From assembly GCA_021018815.1 (NCBI GenBank), contig JAITYX010000025.1, positions 7,130,001 through 7,194,000 on the forward strand: a DNA stretch of 64,000 nt, read 5' to 3'. The number at the start of each line of letters is the position of its first letter. The stretch's first letter is position 1. The stretch is from Talinum fruticosum (taxonomy: Eukaryota > Streptophyta > Magnoliopsida > Caryophyllales > Talinaceae). The notes beneath the pieces are model-generated. The model did not search any database, was not told the DNA's origin, and was given only the letters and a program-made list of their open reading frames with translations. This document shows, in pieces, positions 1 through 9,964 of the stretch. The translations under genes and the position numbers were made by a program.

Positions 1-867
1 GAAGAATTAAAAAGAAAAATTCTTAAGGCAGCTCACAATACACGATACTCAGTACACCCGGGAGGAAAAAAAATGTACAAGGACTCGAAGCAATATTTTT
101 GGTGGAATAATATGAAAAGGGATATCGCAGCATGTGTGGACAAGTGCTTGACTTGCCAAATGGTTAAGGCCGAACATCAACGTCCTGTATGTCAGCTGAG
201 ACCTTTGGAGATACCTCCTTGGAAATGGGACTCGATTTCGATGGATTTTGTCATGGGATTACCCCTTACTACTTCGAAGAAAAATGCTATTTGGGTTATT
301 GTTGACCGACTTACTAAATCTGCGTATTTCATACCAATACATGACACATGGAATGTAGATAGATTGGCACAGATTATATGTGAAGGAAATTGTGAGGTTA
401 CATGGAATACCTAAGGACATCATATCCGATAAGGACAAGAGGTTCCAAGCATGTTTCGACAAGCTTTGCAGCGAGGCTTTCGAACTAAATTAAATTTCGG
501 TAGTTCGTATCACCTAGAAACAGATGGACAAACCTAAAGGGTGAATCAAATCTTGGAAGATATGTTGAGAGCATGTGTACTTGATTTTCGGGGAAGATGG
601 GAAGATGATTTACCATTGGTAGAATTCTCCTATAATAATAGTTATCGAGGCCACCATTAAAATGGCTCCATTTGAAGCATTATATGGAAGGAAATGCGAG
701 AACCTCTTGAAATTGCTGAAAACTTAATATATGAGGTGCAACTAGTACAAATATTGAATTATAGGGTCAAGAAACTCCATAATAAAAGCATTCCTTTGGT
801 GAAAGTGTTGTGGACTAATCATACATCGTCGGAAGCCACATGGGAAGCGAGGAAATATGAGAAATAA
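1..867 (+). pseudogene. Ty3/gypsy chromovirus pol 3' end: integrase plus chromodomain remnant
   Basis: The reading frame is open at base 1, so the element begins outside the window. Residues encoded by 1-410 give the integrase zinc-binding region (His pair, then CLTC) followed by the catalytic core start (SMDFVMGLP). A frameshift near 385-395 moves the core into another frame, where ISDKDKRF holds the second catalytic Asp; [13 protein letters not shown] (near 520-570) holds the Glu. MAPFEALYGRKC (660-700) is the usual end of the core. A deletion then joins this to a chromodomain-like piece (IPLVKVLW...EATWE, about 780-850) ending at a stop at 865-867. A terminal chromodomain is typical of Tekay/del chromoviruses. 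Several stops and frameshifts make it non-functional. The clade is inferred from motifs only. Confidence 0.9.
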
Positions 868-943
868 ATATTCGCGCTTATTTTAAGGTAAGTTTGCAAA
901 CCTTATTGTTGAATGTGCAAGTTTTGAGGGCGAAACTTATTTT

Positions 944-955
944 AACAGGGAAGAC
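944..955 (+). promoter_or_regulatory. Polypurine tract of the chromovirus (plus-strand primer)
   Basis: AACAGGGAAGAC directly precedes TGTAACAACCC, the start of the LTR. The preceding bases (GGGCGAAACTTATTTTAA) closely match those before the LTR at 48710. A purine run just upstream of the 3' LTR is the known plus-strand DNA primer of LTR retrotransposons. Confidence 0.75.
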
Positions 956-1439
956 TGTAACAACCCGAACCTAAACCATATTATTTATTTTACTGATTAC
1001 AAAAGTTATATAATTGAGCGCGTGCACTTCAATTCGATATTTTATATTTAAATTATTTTTATATATGTGTTATGCAGCCAAGGCGACGAAGTGGCCCTAA
1101 TTAAAATTTCATAATAATGATTATAACTTACGTATATGTTTAAAGACAGAAAATTTAAAAATTTACATATATGTATATTGATTATAAATGTGATGGTATG
1201 TGATTATAAGGTTGTCAATTTATATTTCAAGCGAACCATTACATTTATAATATGTAAACATCATTATTAAAATAAAATTAAAAAGTAACAATAAAGGAAA
1301 AAAATAAAAAAGAAAAATATAATAAAGTAATCAGATTTTTTGAAAGAAAAATCCAGAATTGGATTTAAGTAGAATTTCTACAAAAAAATAGAAAATAAAT
1401 AAATAAAAATGGGGATAAAAATATACAGAGTTCAATTAG

Positions 1440-1780
1440 TCCGGAATTTCATTTCCTCACCTCTCACTCCCGTGCTGTGTCTGCCCGCTGCCTTGTCTCT
1501 CCCTCCTCGCTGCCGCCACTTGCTCCGACCACAACGGACATCGGCCGAAAACCGGCATCGATCCCTCTCTCTCTTTGTCTTTTGCGCTCTTGCTCTGCCC
1601 CCTTCTCTCTCTGCGGTGCGCTGCCCTGCTCCCATGCCGCAGCCCATCTAGCGGCCAGCCATCAGCCACAGAGCCGCCAAGCTCGTCGCCGGTGCTTGCC
1701 CATTATTCACCGGAGCCCGGGCGTACCGCCACCACTCCTCCATCTTCTTGCCTTCCATCTCTTGGGTTTAGAAGGTAAAA
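1440..1780 (+). other. Pyrimidine- and GC-rich block inside the T1 LTR
   Basis: A CT/GC-rich stretch in otherwise AT-rich DNA, ending in AAACCCTAAACCCTAG. Overlapping short ORFs occur on both strands but share no recognisable domain. Purine-rich blocks at a similar relative place occur in the LTRs at 35340-35990, 41400-41990 and, on the minus strand, 60890-61400. It may be an LTR leader or captured 5'-UTR-like sequence; this is inference. Confidence 0.5.
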
Positions 1781-2407
1781 CCCTAAACCCTAGATTAGTA
1801 CACTTTATTATTCACTTAGTAATTGTAATCGTAAGATGAATTGTATGATTTAGAAAGATGTTTATGGTGTAAAATTAAAGATTGAATTGGGAAAATTCAA
1901 ATTGGTGTGAATGATTGAGCTTTGGTATTTTGGCGGACTGATTGTGTATGAATGTGAATAAATGTGATTTCTTTTGTGAAATTATGATTTAATGAAATAA
2001 ATTGGGGATGTTTTGATATAGAATTGAGTAATTTGATGGATTTCATTGTATTTTGGAAATGGACATATTGCGCAAATGAAGGGAAAATGTATGCGGAGAT
2101 TGAAATTAGATAATGAGTAAGGGTAGAGACGTGGGAAAATTTGAACATTAGGTATACTTAATTGTGGTTGTGAATGTGAAATTTTTTTGTTGAGGGAATA
2201 ATGCTCATAACCTTGAAGTAGTATGTATATGGATTTTGAGTAATTAAGTTAATTGTGAATCATTCCCATGGAAAGGCATGTGATGGGTTAGTTAATTACT
2301 TAACCATGAATTTTGAATGTAACGAAGTGAGAAGTAAGGAGTAAGCTAGGGATAAGGATTGAAAATAAGTTAGGTTTGGCAAACTAACTGGATTAGTTGT
2401 AACTAAT

Positions 2408-2408
<1 letters not shown>

Positions 2409-2472
<64 letters not shown>
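2409..2472. repeat. (AAT)n microsatellite
   Basis: About 21 uninterrupted AAT/TAA units, followed by degenerate AAG/AAC units. A simple sequence repeat inside the T1 LTR. Confidence 0.97.
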
Positions 2473-2878
2473 GAATAACAACAACGATCTTAGTAACGAT
2501 AACAATAACCATTAGGAGCATACCTTACGTTTTTCTTTAATGGTTATAATAACTAAGATAAGTGTTTGATTATGTATATACCTTTTAATCCGAGTCGACT
2601 AATGAATTCAATTACATAAATATCATCGATCAGCCTACTCAACTTCTTTAATGAATATGCATTGTAGTCAAGATTCGAAATGGAATTAATGCAGTAATGT
2701 TGAGTAATAAAAATGTTAATTTAACTGATTACGTAATAACTATAGGAAATGAAATAAATTGTCAACGCTGATATAAATTTAATTATTGAAACTCAAGAGA
2801 AACATTATTAACAACAAAAATCTATTTGAAACATAATTGAGGCTACTTCCGTTGTCGATTATCCGGTAACCTAAATTT

Positions 2879-2889
2879 CTATAAAAGGG
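2879..2889 (+). promoter_or_regulatory. TATA-like box in the T1 LTR
   Basis: CTATAAAAGGG fits a plant TATA box and lies two thirds of the way into the LTR, a plausible U3/R promoter position. No start-site data are available. Confidence 0.45.
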
Positions 2890-3789
2890 GAGAAACAAAG
2901 ATTTTCAGTCGAGTACGTTCATTGCCTATACCTTTCGAAAACTCTCATGTTTTCAACAAATCTCAATATTTCTTATATATAACTAATAATGAATTATTTG
3001 CAAATCAAGTTTTGTCACCTAATAAAGTGGTCCCCAATCAATTATCAATTATCAATTATCGGGGCTTATGCCCTTCAATTCCACAAGCGCAGGTTCAACT
3101 CGGGTTCTCGGTTGGGCCGGAGGTATGCACCTTATTCAAGGATCGCATCAATTACATAAGAGGTTCCATTTACGAGATAATTATCGAGAAGCGAGTTTAA
3201 CTTATACTCTCTCCCGTTTGTTTATAACTAAAATAAATTGAAATGCGAACGCTTAATCAAGATGTTTCAAAAATATTTGACTATGCAGGAATGTTCGTGC
3301 GAGTTTCGACTTATTCTTCGAATTATTTTATTATTTTTGTTTTTTTAGGTAAAGCATCCGTGAACAGTCCCTTGCCTAAGAAGCCTGACGGAAGCAAGAC
3401 CTAGCTGGATATGTCGTTCTATGATGGTTATAGACGCTCACAGTGATTCTCCTCCTCATCTAATTTTAGGTTGACTTTGGAATGTAATTAAATATTGCGT
3501 ATTTCCTATCGTAGACTCGTTGTATGGGTCTGTATAATTCATATAGATGTAGCAAAGCTGTACTTTGGGATTAGTTTATTTATGTTGTCCGGCTTAGCTA
3601 CTCGGGACATAATATTTAGTGCTTTTAAGACTTAAGCATAACTGATAGGCACATGTTTTTATTGTATTTTATTTAAGCCTGGTCCTATTACTAAGGTGGT
3701 GGTATTACTCAAGCATAACTTCCGTTGCGACCATATCTAATATTCTCAAATTAGGGGATTATTAAGTAATGGTAATTGGGGGCGTTACA

Positions 3790-4124
3790 AAATCGTAGAT
3801 CAAAAACTCTATAGAGGTATGATTAGATCTCTACTTGATCTCACATCTAGTAGGCCCGATATCATGTTTAGTATCTCGCCTTTGTCCAAGATTTCAAGCT
3901 AATCCTAAGGAATCACATCTCACTACGGTGAAGAGAATTTTCAGATATCTTATAGGAACATAGAATCTTGATCAATGGTTTTCAAAGAACTCAAAACTAA
4001 CACTCACTTGGATACTTAAATGTTGACTATGCTGATTATAAGGTTGATAGAAAGAGATTCCGAGCCTCTTCGATTATTGTCACCTTAGGAACCCATCTTC
4101 TCTTTGTTAGACTTCTAAGAATTT
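3790..4124 (+). pseudogene. Ty1/copia RNase H fragment (probably Sirevirus S4)
   Basis: Translates in pieces to the end of RT and start of RNase H (YRGMIRSL.DLTSSRPDIMF), close to the copies at 11110-11440 and 20070-19900 (minus). It starts at the T1 LTR edge and ends within TTCTTAGAAG-like sequence shared with the gag piece that follows. S1 has its own RNase H further right, so this piece belongs to another copy. Since S4 resumes with an env-like tail at 15184, the simplest reading is that it is the S4 RNase H; this is inference. Confidence 0.7.
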
Positions 4125-4595
4125 TTCTGACCATTTCTTCATAAGAGATCTTTCTACCCAGATACGTGAGATTCTTGGTAATCTTAGTGAACCAAGCGTA
4201 CGGGGATGTTATCCTTAGGCTCTATTCCGAACAGCTCTACTTGTGAAGATATTGACTTATCTTCGCCGGCTTCACTTGGCTAGTTCCTTCATAGGTGTTA
4301 ACCAGTGTATCCCACTTATCTTTGGCTGTGTCATAGGCTAACACTCTATTGTATTCTTCCGAGCTGATACCACACATCGAGTGTTCATAGGTTTAAAGTT
4401 CTTCCCGAATTTCCCATTCTATTTAGCGAGTGTACTTTGATTTTTCTTTAGGCACAGATTTTCTCTTTCCATCTTCAACGGAATGAAGTTCTCATTCTTG
4501 ATAATGTTCCACACTTCCTCATCATTGTCTAGGAGGAAGGATTCCATCATCTTCTTCCAAGTGTGAAATAATAGCAAAGGCAAGATAGTTGAGAT
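4125..4595 (-). pseudogene. Inverted Sirevirus gag fragment
   Basis: On the minus strand it encodes FHTWKKMMESFLLDNDEEVW (4580 downwards) and, towards 4125, LGRKISYEEMVRKIL, both matching the gag copies at 20440-21000 (+) and 32709-32000 (-). It lies between plus-strand RNase H and plus-strand protease/integrase sequence, so it is inverted relative to both neighbours. Stops interrupt it throughout. Which copy it came from is uncertain; S1 lacks a gag in the right orientation, so an inverted S1 gag is likely. Confidence 0.8.
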
Positions 4596-5813
4596 TGGCA
4601 AGGTTGGTCAAGGAGACAAAACAGTCGATCCAGTCTACCTTGTCAAAGGACTTAAGAACAATCTCCTAAGCATATCTCAATTGTGTGACAAAGGCTAAGA
4701 GGTAAGATTCCTCAAACCAACTGCTACATTTATGATGTAGTCACCAAAGAGACAAAGCTCTCGAGATATGAGGTCGGGTAACACTTATACCAGTCCTTTC
4801 TCAAATTCTACTTAGAATTTATCTTGTTTAAAAGAATCTTTGAATGATGATTCATGGACATGGCATCATAGACTAGGTCATATCAGCGTGCATACCATCA
4901 AGAAGCTTGCATCTCATGGATTAGTTAGGGGTTTACCTAACTCTGCATTTAAGAAAGATAAAATTTGTAAAGCATGTGTAAAAGGAAAGCAAGTTAGATC
5001 ATCTTTCAAACCACTCAAAACAATATCTACATCAAAACTACTCGAATTGGTTCATATGAATTTGGGTGGTGAAATTCCTGTGAAAAGCTTAGGAGGTAAA
5101 TCATTTGTGTTGGTTATTGTTAATGATTATTCACGATTTACCTACGCGAGTTTTCCGAGGAACAAGAATGAAGCCTTCAAAGAGTTCGCTAAGATTTGCA
5201 AGAAAATTCAAGGGAGTCTCGGACTCGGTTCGAAGCATTTGAACTTACCATTGAAGGGAGTTCAATTACTTAGAAGTTCGAGACTTCGTGATAAGAGTGA
5301 CATCCCCACAACTTGTCCGCACCAAAAACTCCTCAACGAGAATGGAGCAAGTGGAGCGAAAGAACATAACTCTTGAAGAAATAGGAAGGAACATGATGAT
5401 TGAAAATGATCTATTTTACCATTTACTGGGCTGATGCACTCAACACGAGCAAACTATACACTCTATAGATGCCTCACTAGACTCATCCTGAAGAAGACAC
5501 CCTATGAGTTGTACAAGGGAAATAAACCTAACATTTTCTACTTCGGACCATTCGGATGTAAATGCTATGTGGATAACAATGGTAAGGAACATCTCACTAA
5601 GTTTGATGCTAGATCGGATGAAGGTATATTTTTGGGTTACTTATCTAAGAGTAAAGCTTATCAAGTTTTTTACAAAAGGACTAACAAAGTGGAAGAAAGC
5701 ATCCACATTGTCTTTAACGAGGTTGATCTTGGCAAGATAAGTGAATCCACCTTCTCGGATCTCAAGCTTAATAGAGATGAAGATGAAGATGACATTACCG
5801 AAGCTGAACTCAG
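4596..5813 (+). pseudogene. S1 protease end and integrase
   Basis: 4600-4710 gives the spacer after protease (VYLVKGLKNNLLSISQLC). Integrase follows: the zinc-binding domain (WHHRLGHIS, then KICKACVKGKQ; 4855-4995), the core start (SKLLELVHMNLGG, FVLVIVNDYSRFTY; 5030-5150), then a damaged region with frameshifts (5218-5430) and the C-terminal part (KKTPYELYKGNKPNI.YF.PFGCKC, 5485-5570; TKFDARSDEGIFLGY). The product would insert copy DNA into the host genome, but frameshifts and stops exclude function. The sequence stops at the CACTA target site in the linker between integrase and RT, and resumes at 9962. Confidence 0.88.
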
Positions 5814-5832
5814 GAACACTACTAGAAAACTT
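5814..5832 (+). repeat. CACTA left target duplication and terminal inverted repeat
   Basis: GAA (5814-5816), then CACTACTAGAAAACTT. It pairs with the right end at 9946-9961 with a single G/C difference at the ninth base. Confidence 0.95.
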
Positions 5833-5833
5833 C

Positions 5834-6140
5834 CAAATTGTGACGGAAATTGCGACGGAATATCGGCTAATAGCGACGGAATTACGAAATTAGCGACGGA
5901 TTTAGCGACGGAAATATTCCGTTGCTAAATCGCGAGTCGCTAAATATCGGCGACGGAAATTTTGAAATCCGTCGCTAATTAGCGGACGGAAAGGGCTTCC
6001 GTACTGATGGCAATCGGTGACGGACACTCTTCCATAGGCTGATGGAAATCAGCGACGGAAAGTCGTCCGTCGCTGATTTAGCGATGGAAATGGGGGTGTT
6101 TCCGTCGGTGATTTCCGTCGCTGATCCGTCGTCGTTACGT
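5834..6140. repeat. CACTA left subterminal repeat array
   Basis: Repeated GCGACGGA and its complement TCCGTCGC in both orientations, often arranged as short palindromes (for example TTAGCGACGGA). In characterised En/Spm elements such arrays bind the element's TnpA protein; binding here is inferred. Confidence 0.85.
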
Positions 6141-6462
6141 AAAAAATCTGAATATTATTTTTTACTTATTTGTTACCCTAGTACAAACAATTGTGAATGG
6201 ATATACAAATCCAACATTCACATATGTGACACTTACATTTGGCATTTACATATGCCGGCCACAAATAATTCATCAAAGTTGGATATATAAATCCAACTTA
6301 CATGTTCACCATCATGAACAATCATAACATACTTAAAACAAATTCACAAGATCAACACAACAAACAAACAATAGCTTAAAAGAAACCTTAAACACATCTA
6401 AACAGGTTCGCAAAGTGATAATCACCAATATATACAAAAGTTGACATATGAATTCATGGTCC

Positions 6463-8328
6463 TCACTCATCCTCATCCTCTCCCTCTTCCTCTTCCTCTT
6501 CCTCTTGTGGTTGTGCTTGTTGACGGTGAGATCCGGATGCTTGCTTGAGACTATAGAAATTCATTGATACGTGCTATTGGCTCAGTGAGCCTGTCGACCT
6601 TTTCTTTAAGATGCCTATTTTGTAACTCTAGCATCCGAGCATGCTCAATCCATTGCTTGTAACTCAGAATTCAAAGTATGCACTTGTTGATCTCAATTCC
6701 GAGTCATCTGCAGTAGAAGGTTTCGGTGATTTGAAGGGCATGGTTGGTTTGAAGTTTCTAGCCTAAGATCCAATTCCATAAATGCGACCTTTCTTGTTCG
6801 CATTGGCTTTGACCCACAACTCATGTTGTGAAGGGGTGGAGACATGATCCTCGAGAGGAGTTGGGGTCATCATCTGGAAGTTTGAGTGGGTTGAGTGTTT
6901 TGCAACTCTTCCGACTCTTTTTGAAACTTGTCCTAAATATAATATAAATATTTAAGGCATGTAAATATCACAGGTTGTTAACGAAAACCATAGATAGAAA
7001 AATATGCGAAATTCATATATATGGTTACTCACGTAAATGGCCTTGGATTTTTTGTCCACCCATTCGTCCTTTTTGTTATGTGCGTTCGTGAAAATAGTTG
7101 GGTCGATAGAGGCTGAACTCCTTTAAGCTCCTTCATCTAAATAAAAAACAAGTTAGTAGAGAATCAATTTACTAATATGAACATGTTAATAGTTGCATGT
7201 GTAATCAATAAGAAAGGGGTATGTACCAATCGCCGCTTATGCTCCGTCATAGGGATTGAGCCACAAGTATGGAGCGATGAACCAAGTCCCCCTTGATCGA
7301 GCATGACGGTTTTTCGAGCTTGCTCACGGAACTTCTTGTAGTCGGCGGTTTCCCAATATTCAAGCAACTCGCGCCGGTAGTTGTCACCCAACCATTTCGG
7401 CTTCATCTTATTTTTCCTCGCCTTCAGCATGGAGTCCTTTAACAAATCACTGCCTTTCTTTTCAAAATTTCTTCGATTTGGACTTCATCGGTTGGAGACC
7501 AAGTGAAAAATTTCTATATAAATAAAAAAATAGTTTATGACTTATGAAATTATAATATAATGTTTGAACATGCACAATAAGTCATTATGTTATCTGCAAT
7601 TCGAAAACTAAAGATTTGTCATTACCTTAAACTCGGAAAACCATTGATCACGTTGTGATCGAGGGACTTCACCCAATGTAGGCCAAGCTCCATCGTACTT
7701 GCTTTGGAAAATGTGGGAAATCGTACCCACAACTTTGTCAATGGGGAAGAACCTAATCAAGAAACATATAAAATAGTTAGTTCTACTAATAACTAATATG
7801 CTTAATTTATTTTAGTACTTATTATCCCACTTACCCTTCACCATCTGGCTCAATTCGAATCTTTTCTCAGCTGCTAGCACTGCTTGAATCAAGACTAAGA
7901 TGCTCGTTCCCTGCATCAGTTGGTCCTTCATTTGTAGGCCTTTGTGGTGGCCTTTGTTCGGCATCAACGTGGATGCGTGGTACATTATTTGTACCATATT
8001 GGTGATATGCATATGTATCGGACGGGTTTGAGTACATATGGGGTTGCTGAGAATATAGAGGGTTTAGGAAGAAAGACCCACCCATTGGGTTTTGTATGTG
8101 TGGGAAGTTTGGGGGTTGGAAAAAGGAGGGTTGGGAATAAATAATCCCCCAATGGAGTTTGGTTGTGAGGGGAGTGTGGAGATAGTGCTCCACCTCCAGG
8201 AGATTGAAGGTTATGAGGGTTTTGAGAGGGGGTAGAAGTGCTCACATCATTACCTTCCCCATCGGTAGTGGTGTTTCTAGCCCTTCCCGAGTAGCTGATC
8301 TTTTGGACCTCCCTCTACCTCTCTCCAT
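6463..8328 (-). pseudogene. CACTA-borne Ptta/En/Spm-family (Transposase_24-like) gene, five exons, broken
   Basis: Start ATG at 8328 (MERGRGRSKRS). Proposed exons: 8328-7835 (Pro/Gln/Tyr-rich N-terminus), 7752-7626 (PIDKVVGTISHIFQSKYDG, WFSEFK), 7513-7227 (FTWSPTDEVQIEEIL; SSLHTCGSIPMTEHKRRL), 7136-7033 and 6932-6463 (KKGRIYGIGS, then an acidic tail and stop at 6465-6463). Introns begin GT and end AG, and the first splice joins in frame as DGEG|FFPI. The SLHT.GSI and GRIYGIGS signatures fit the plant Ptta/En/Spm family (PF03004), which accompanies CACTA elements; its role is not settled and it is not the DDE transposase. Frameshifts after 8260, near 7460 and near 7075, and a stop after GIGS, make it a pseudogene. 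Confidence 0.8.
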
Positions 8329-8340
8329 TTTTCTGAACAT

Positions 8341-8629
8341 AAACAAGTATTTCACACTATTAGTAAACATCCAACGGTTCAAGTTATTTCATATAAAACA
8401 ACATATAAACAATAGTAAACATATAAACATGTAAGCGTTAGATATAAATGTTCTTCTATGAATAAATTACGCTTCAATTGTTTCACCTTCATTACATTAA
8501 TAAGAATTCATTTGATTAGAACAGAAATGAAAGTTATACAATATAAAACAAACCCAAAAAAAAAACATTATCAACTAGCCATCGTCCTCATCATCGGTGT
8601 TATCATCATCTTCTTCACTATCCTCAACT
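8341..8629. other. AT-rich spacer within the CACTA, upstream of its gene
   Basis: AT-rich sequence between the putative start codon and the tandem repeat. A 109-codon plus-strand ORF (8458-8787) runs through it and into the repeat; it is asparagine- and isoleucine-rich with no recognisable domain and is treated as chance. Likely promoter or 5' UTR of the minus-strand gene. Confidence 0.4.
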
Positions 8630-9290
8630 TCAACAATAATGTCCAACAAATCCAACACAATTACACATTTTTCAATTCAAATTCATCCACAAACAACATT
8701 AATTTCCACCAAATTACATATATTCGTCAATTTCAAGTTACATTTTTTAAAACCCTAATTTTAACTTCAATAACATTTACTCCATAAACAACACAATTGA
8801 ACATTTTTCTTCTCAAATTAATTCACAAACAACATTAATTTCCACCAAATTACATAGATTTGTCAATTTTAAGTTACATTTTTTAAAACCCTAAATTTAA
8901 CTTTAATAACATTTACTCCATAAACAACACAATTGAACATTTTTCTTCTCATATTCATTAACAAACAACATTAATTTCCACCAAATTACATATATTCGTC
9001 AATTTCAAGTTACATTTTTCAAAACCCTAAATTTAACTTCAATAACATTTACTCCAAACACAACACAATTGCACATTTTTCTTCTCAAATTCATTCACAA
9101 ACAACATTAATTTTCACCAAATTACGCATATATTCGTCAATTTCAAGTTACAATTTTTAAAACCCTAAATTTAACTTCAATAACATTTACTCCATAAACA
9201 ACACAATTGCACATTTTTCTTCTCAAATTCATTCACAAACAACATTATTTTCCAACAAATTACATATATTCATCAATTTCAATTTCAATT
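8630..9290. repeat. 136-bp tandem repeat, about 4.5 units, in the CACTA
   Basis: The phrase AAACAACATTA (or a close variant) recurs at 8691, 8827, 8963, 9099 and 9237, spacing 136, 136, 136 and 138. Each unit carries AAAACCCTAA followed by TTTAACTTCAATAACATTTAC. Units are very similar to one another. It sits between the GC-rich right end and the gene start. Confidence 0.95.
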
Positions 9291-9334
9291 TCATAAAACC
9301 ATAAATCTACAAAAATGAACAAAATCATACCTCA

Positions 9335-9545
9335 AAACTATGGGCGGCACCGGCGGCGGCAGCAGCGGCGGGTCACGGGTCGGGCGAAACCAAGGAGAAC
9401 GCGGGTTACTTCGGCCTTCGTGTTCCTCAGCAGCGAAGGCGAGGCGGCGGCCGGCAGCGAGGACGGCCGCCGTGCGGCGGCGGGCCTAGTCGCCGGTGGG
9501 AGTGGGTGTTGGCGGTGGTGAATCGGCGGGGTTAACGCTCGCTCG
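9335..9545. other. GC-rich block near the CACTA right end
   Basis: GGCGGC/CGGCGG-rich sequence ending in a CT run (TCTCTCTCTC at 9555). Short ORFs here reflect composition. It lies upstream of the minus-strand gene and may be its 5' leader or promoter (inference). Confidence 0.4.
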
Positions 9546-9654
9546 GACCTCGACTCTCTCTCTCTCTTGCGGTGCGATATTGAGTCCGGCCGAAGCCGGA
9601 TCCGAATATATGCGTAATTAGGGACAAAACAGTCGTCATCTGTTCAGTCGCTAA

Positions 9655-9964
9655 TTAAAAAAATTTAATTAAACCAGCGACGGAAAATTTTGTCGCTAAC
9701 TACTAAAGTAATTTAATTTTGTTTTTTTTTGGTTTTGTAATATCCGATATACCGGCGACGGCTTAGCGACGGAATATTCCGTCACTAATCGTGTCGGCGA
9801 CGGAATAGCGACGGAATATTCCGTCGCCGATCCCAAAATAGCGACGGATGCCATGTTCCGTCGCTAATTCTGTCGTTGTCCGAAACAGTGTCGGTTTTGT
9901 CGGTGTCCGTCGCTGATTCCGTCGCTAATTTCCGTCGCTATTTTAAAGTTTTGTAGTAGTGGAA
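9655..9964. repeat. CACTA right subterminal array, terminal repeat and target duplication
   Basis: Multiple GCGACGGA/TCCGTCGC units (about 9674-9935), then AAGTTTTGTAGTAGTG ending at 9961, then the target duplication GAA (9962-9964). Confidence 0.92.

Larger units (their letters stand above)
956..3789 (+). repeat. 3' LTR of the chromovirus (T1), 2834 bp
   Basis: Starts TGTAACAACCC after the polypurine tract and ends GGCGTTACA, giving TG...CA ends. The next base belongs to a Ty1/copia RNase H remnant, so this is the right edge of an insertion; the left LTR lies outside the window. The LTR holds a pyrimidine- and GC-rich block (1440-1780), an AAT microsatellite (2409-2472) and a TATA-like site (2879-2889). 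Blocks near its start (GCGTGCACTTCAATTCGA) and near its end (GACGGAAGCAAG) recur in the LTRs of the outer element at 33308-51334, so the two are related. ORFs of 80-120 codons inside it are produced by base composition and are not taken as genes. Confidence 0.85.
5817..9961 (-). mobile_element. CACTA (En/Spm-type) DNA transposon, 4145 bp, TSD GAA
   Basis: Left end CACTACTAGAAAACTT and right end AAGTTTTGTAGTAGTG are 16-bp terminal inverted repeats with one mismatch. They are flanked by GAA at 5814-5816 and 9962-9964, the 3-bp duplication expected for CACTA. Both subterminal regions carry arrays of GCGACGGA/TCCGTCGC units. The interior has one broken multi-exon gene on the minus strand and a 136-bp tandem repeat. 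No TNP2-type DDE transposase is visible, so it is probably non-autonomous. Strand is given by the internal gene. Confidence 0.95.

Noticed and set aside
1409..1839. ORFs of 67-120 codons on both strands in the T1 LTR
   Set aside because: Overlapping frames in a GC/CT-rich block with no domain or codon bias that favours one.
8458..8787. 109-codon plus-strand ORF
   Set aside because: Runs through AT-rich DNA into a tandem repeat; composition explains it.
8630..9290. CRISPR-like array
   Set aside because: Units are directly tandem with no unique spacers, and the context is a plant transposon.
9315..9521. Arg/Gly-rich ORF in the CACTA
   Set aside because: GC-rich trinucleotide-like sequence; the element's recognisable gene is on the other strand.
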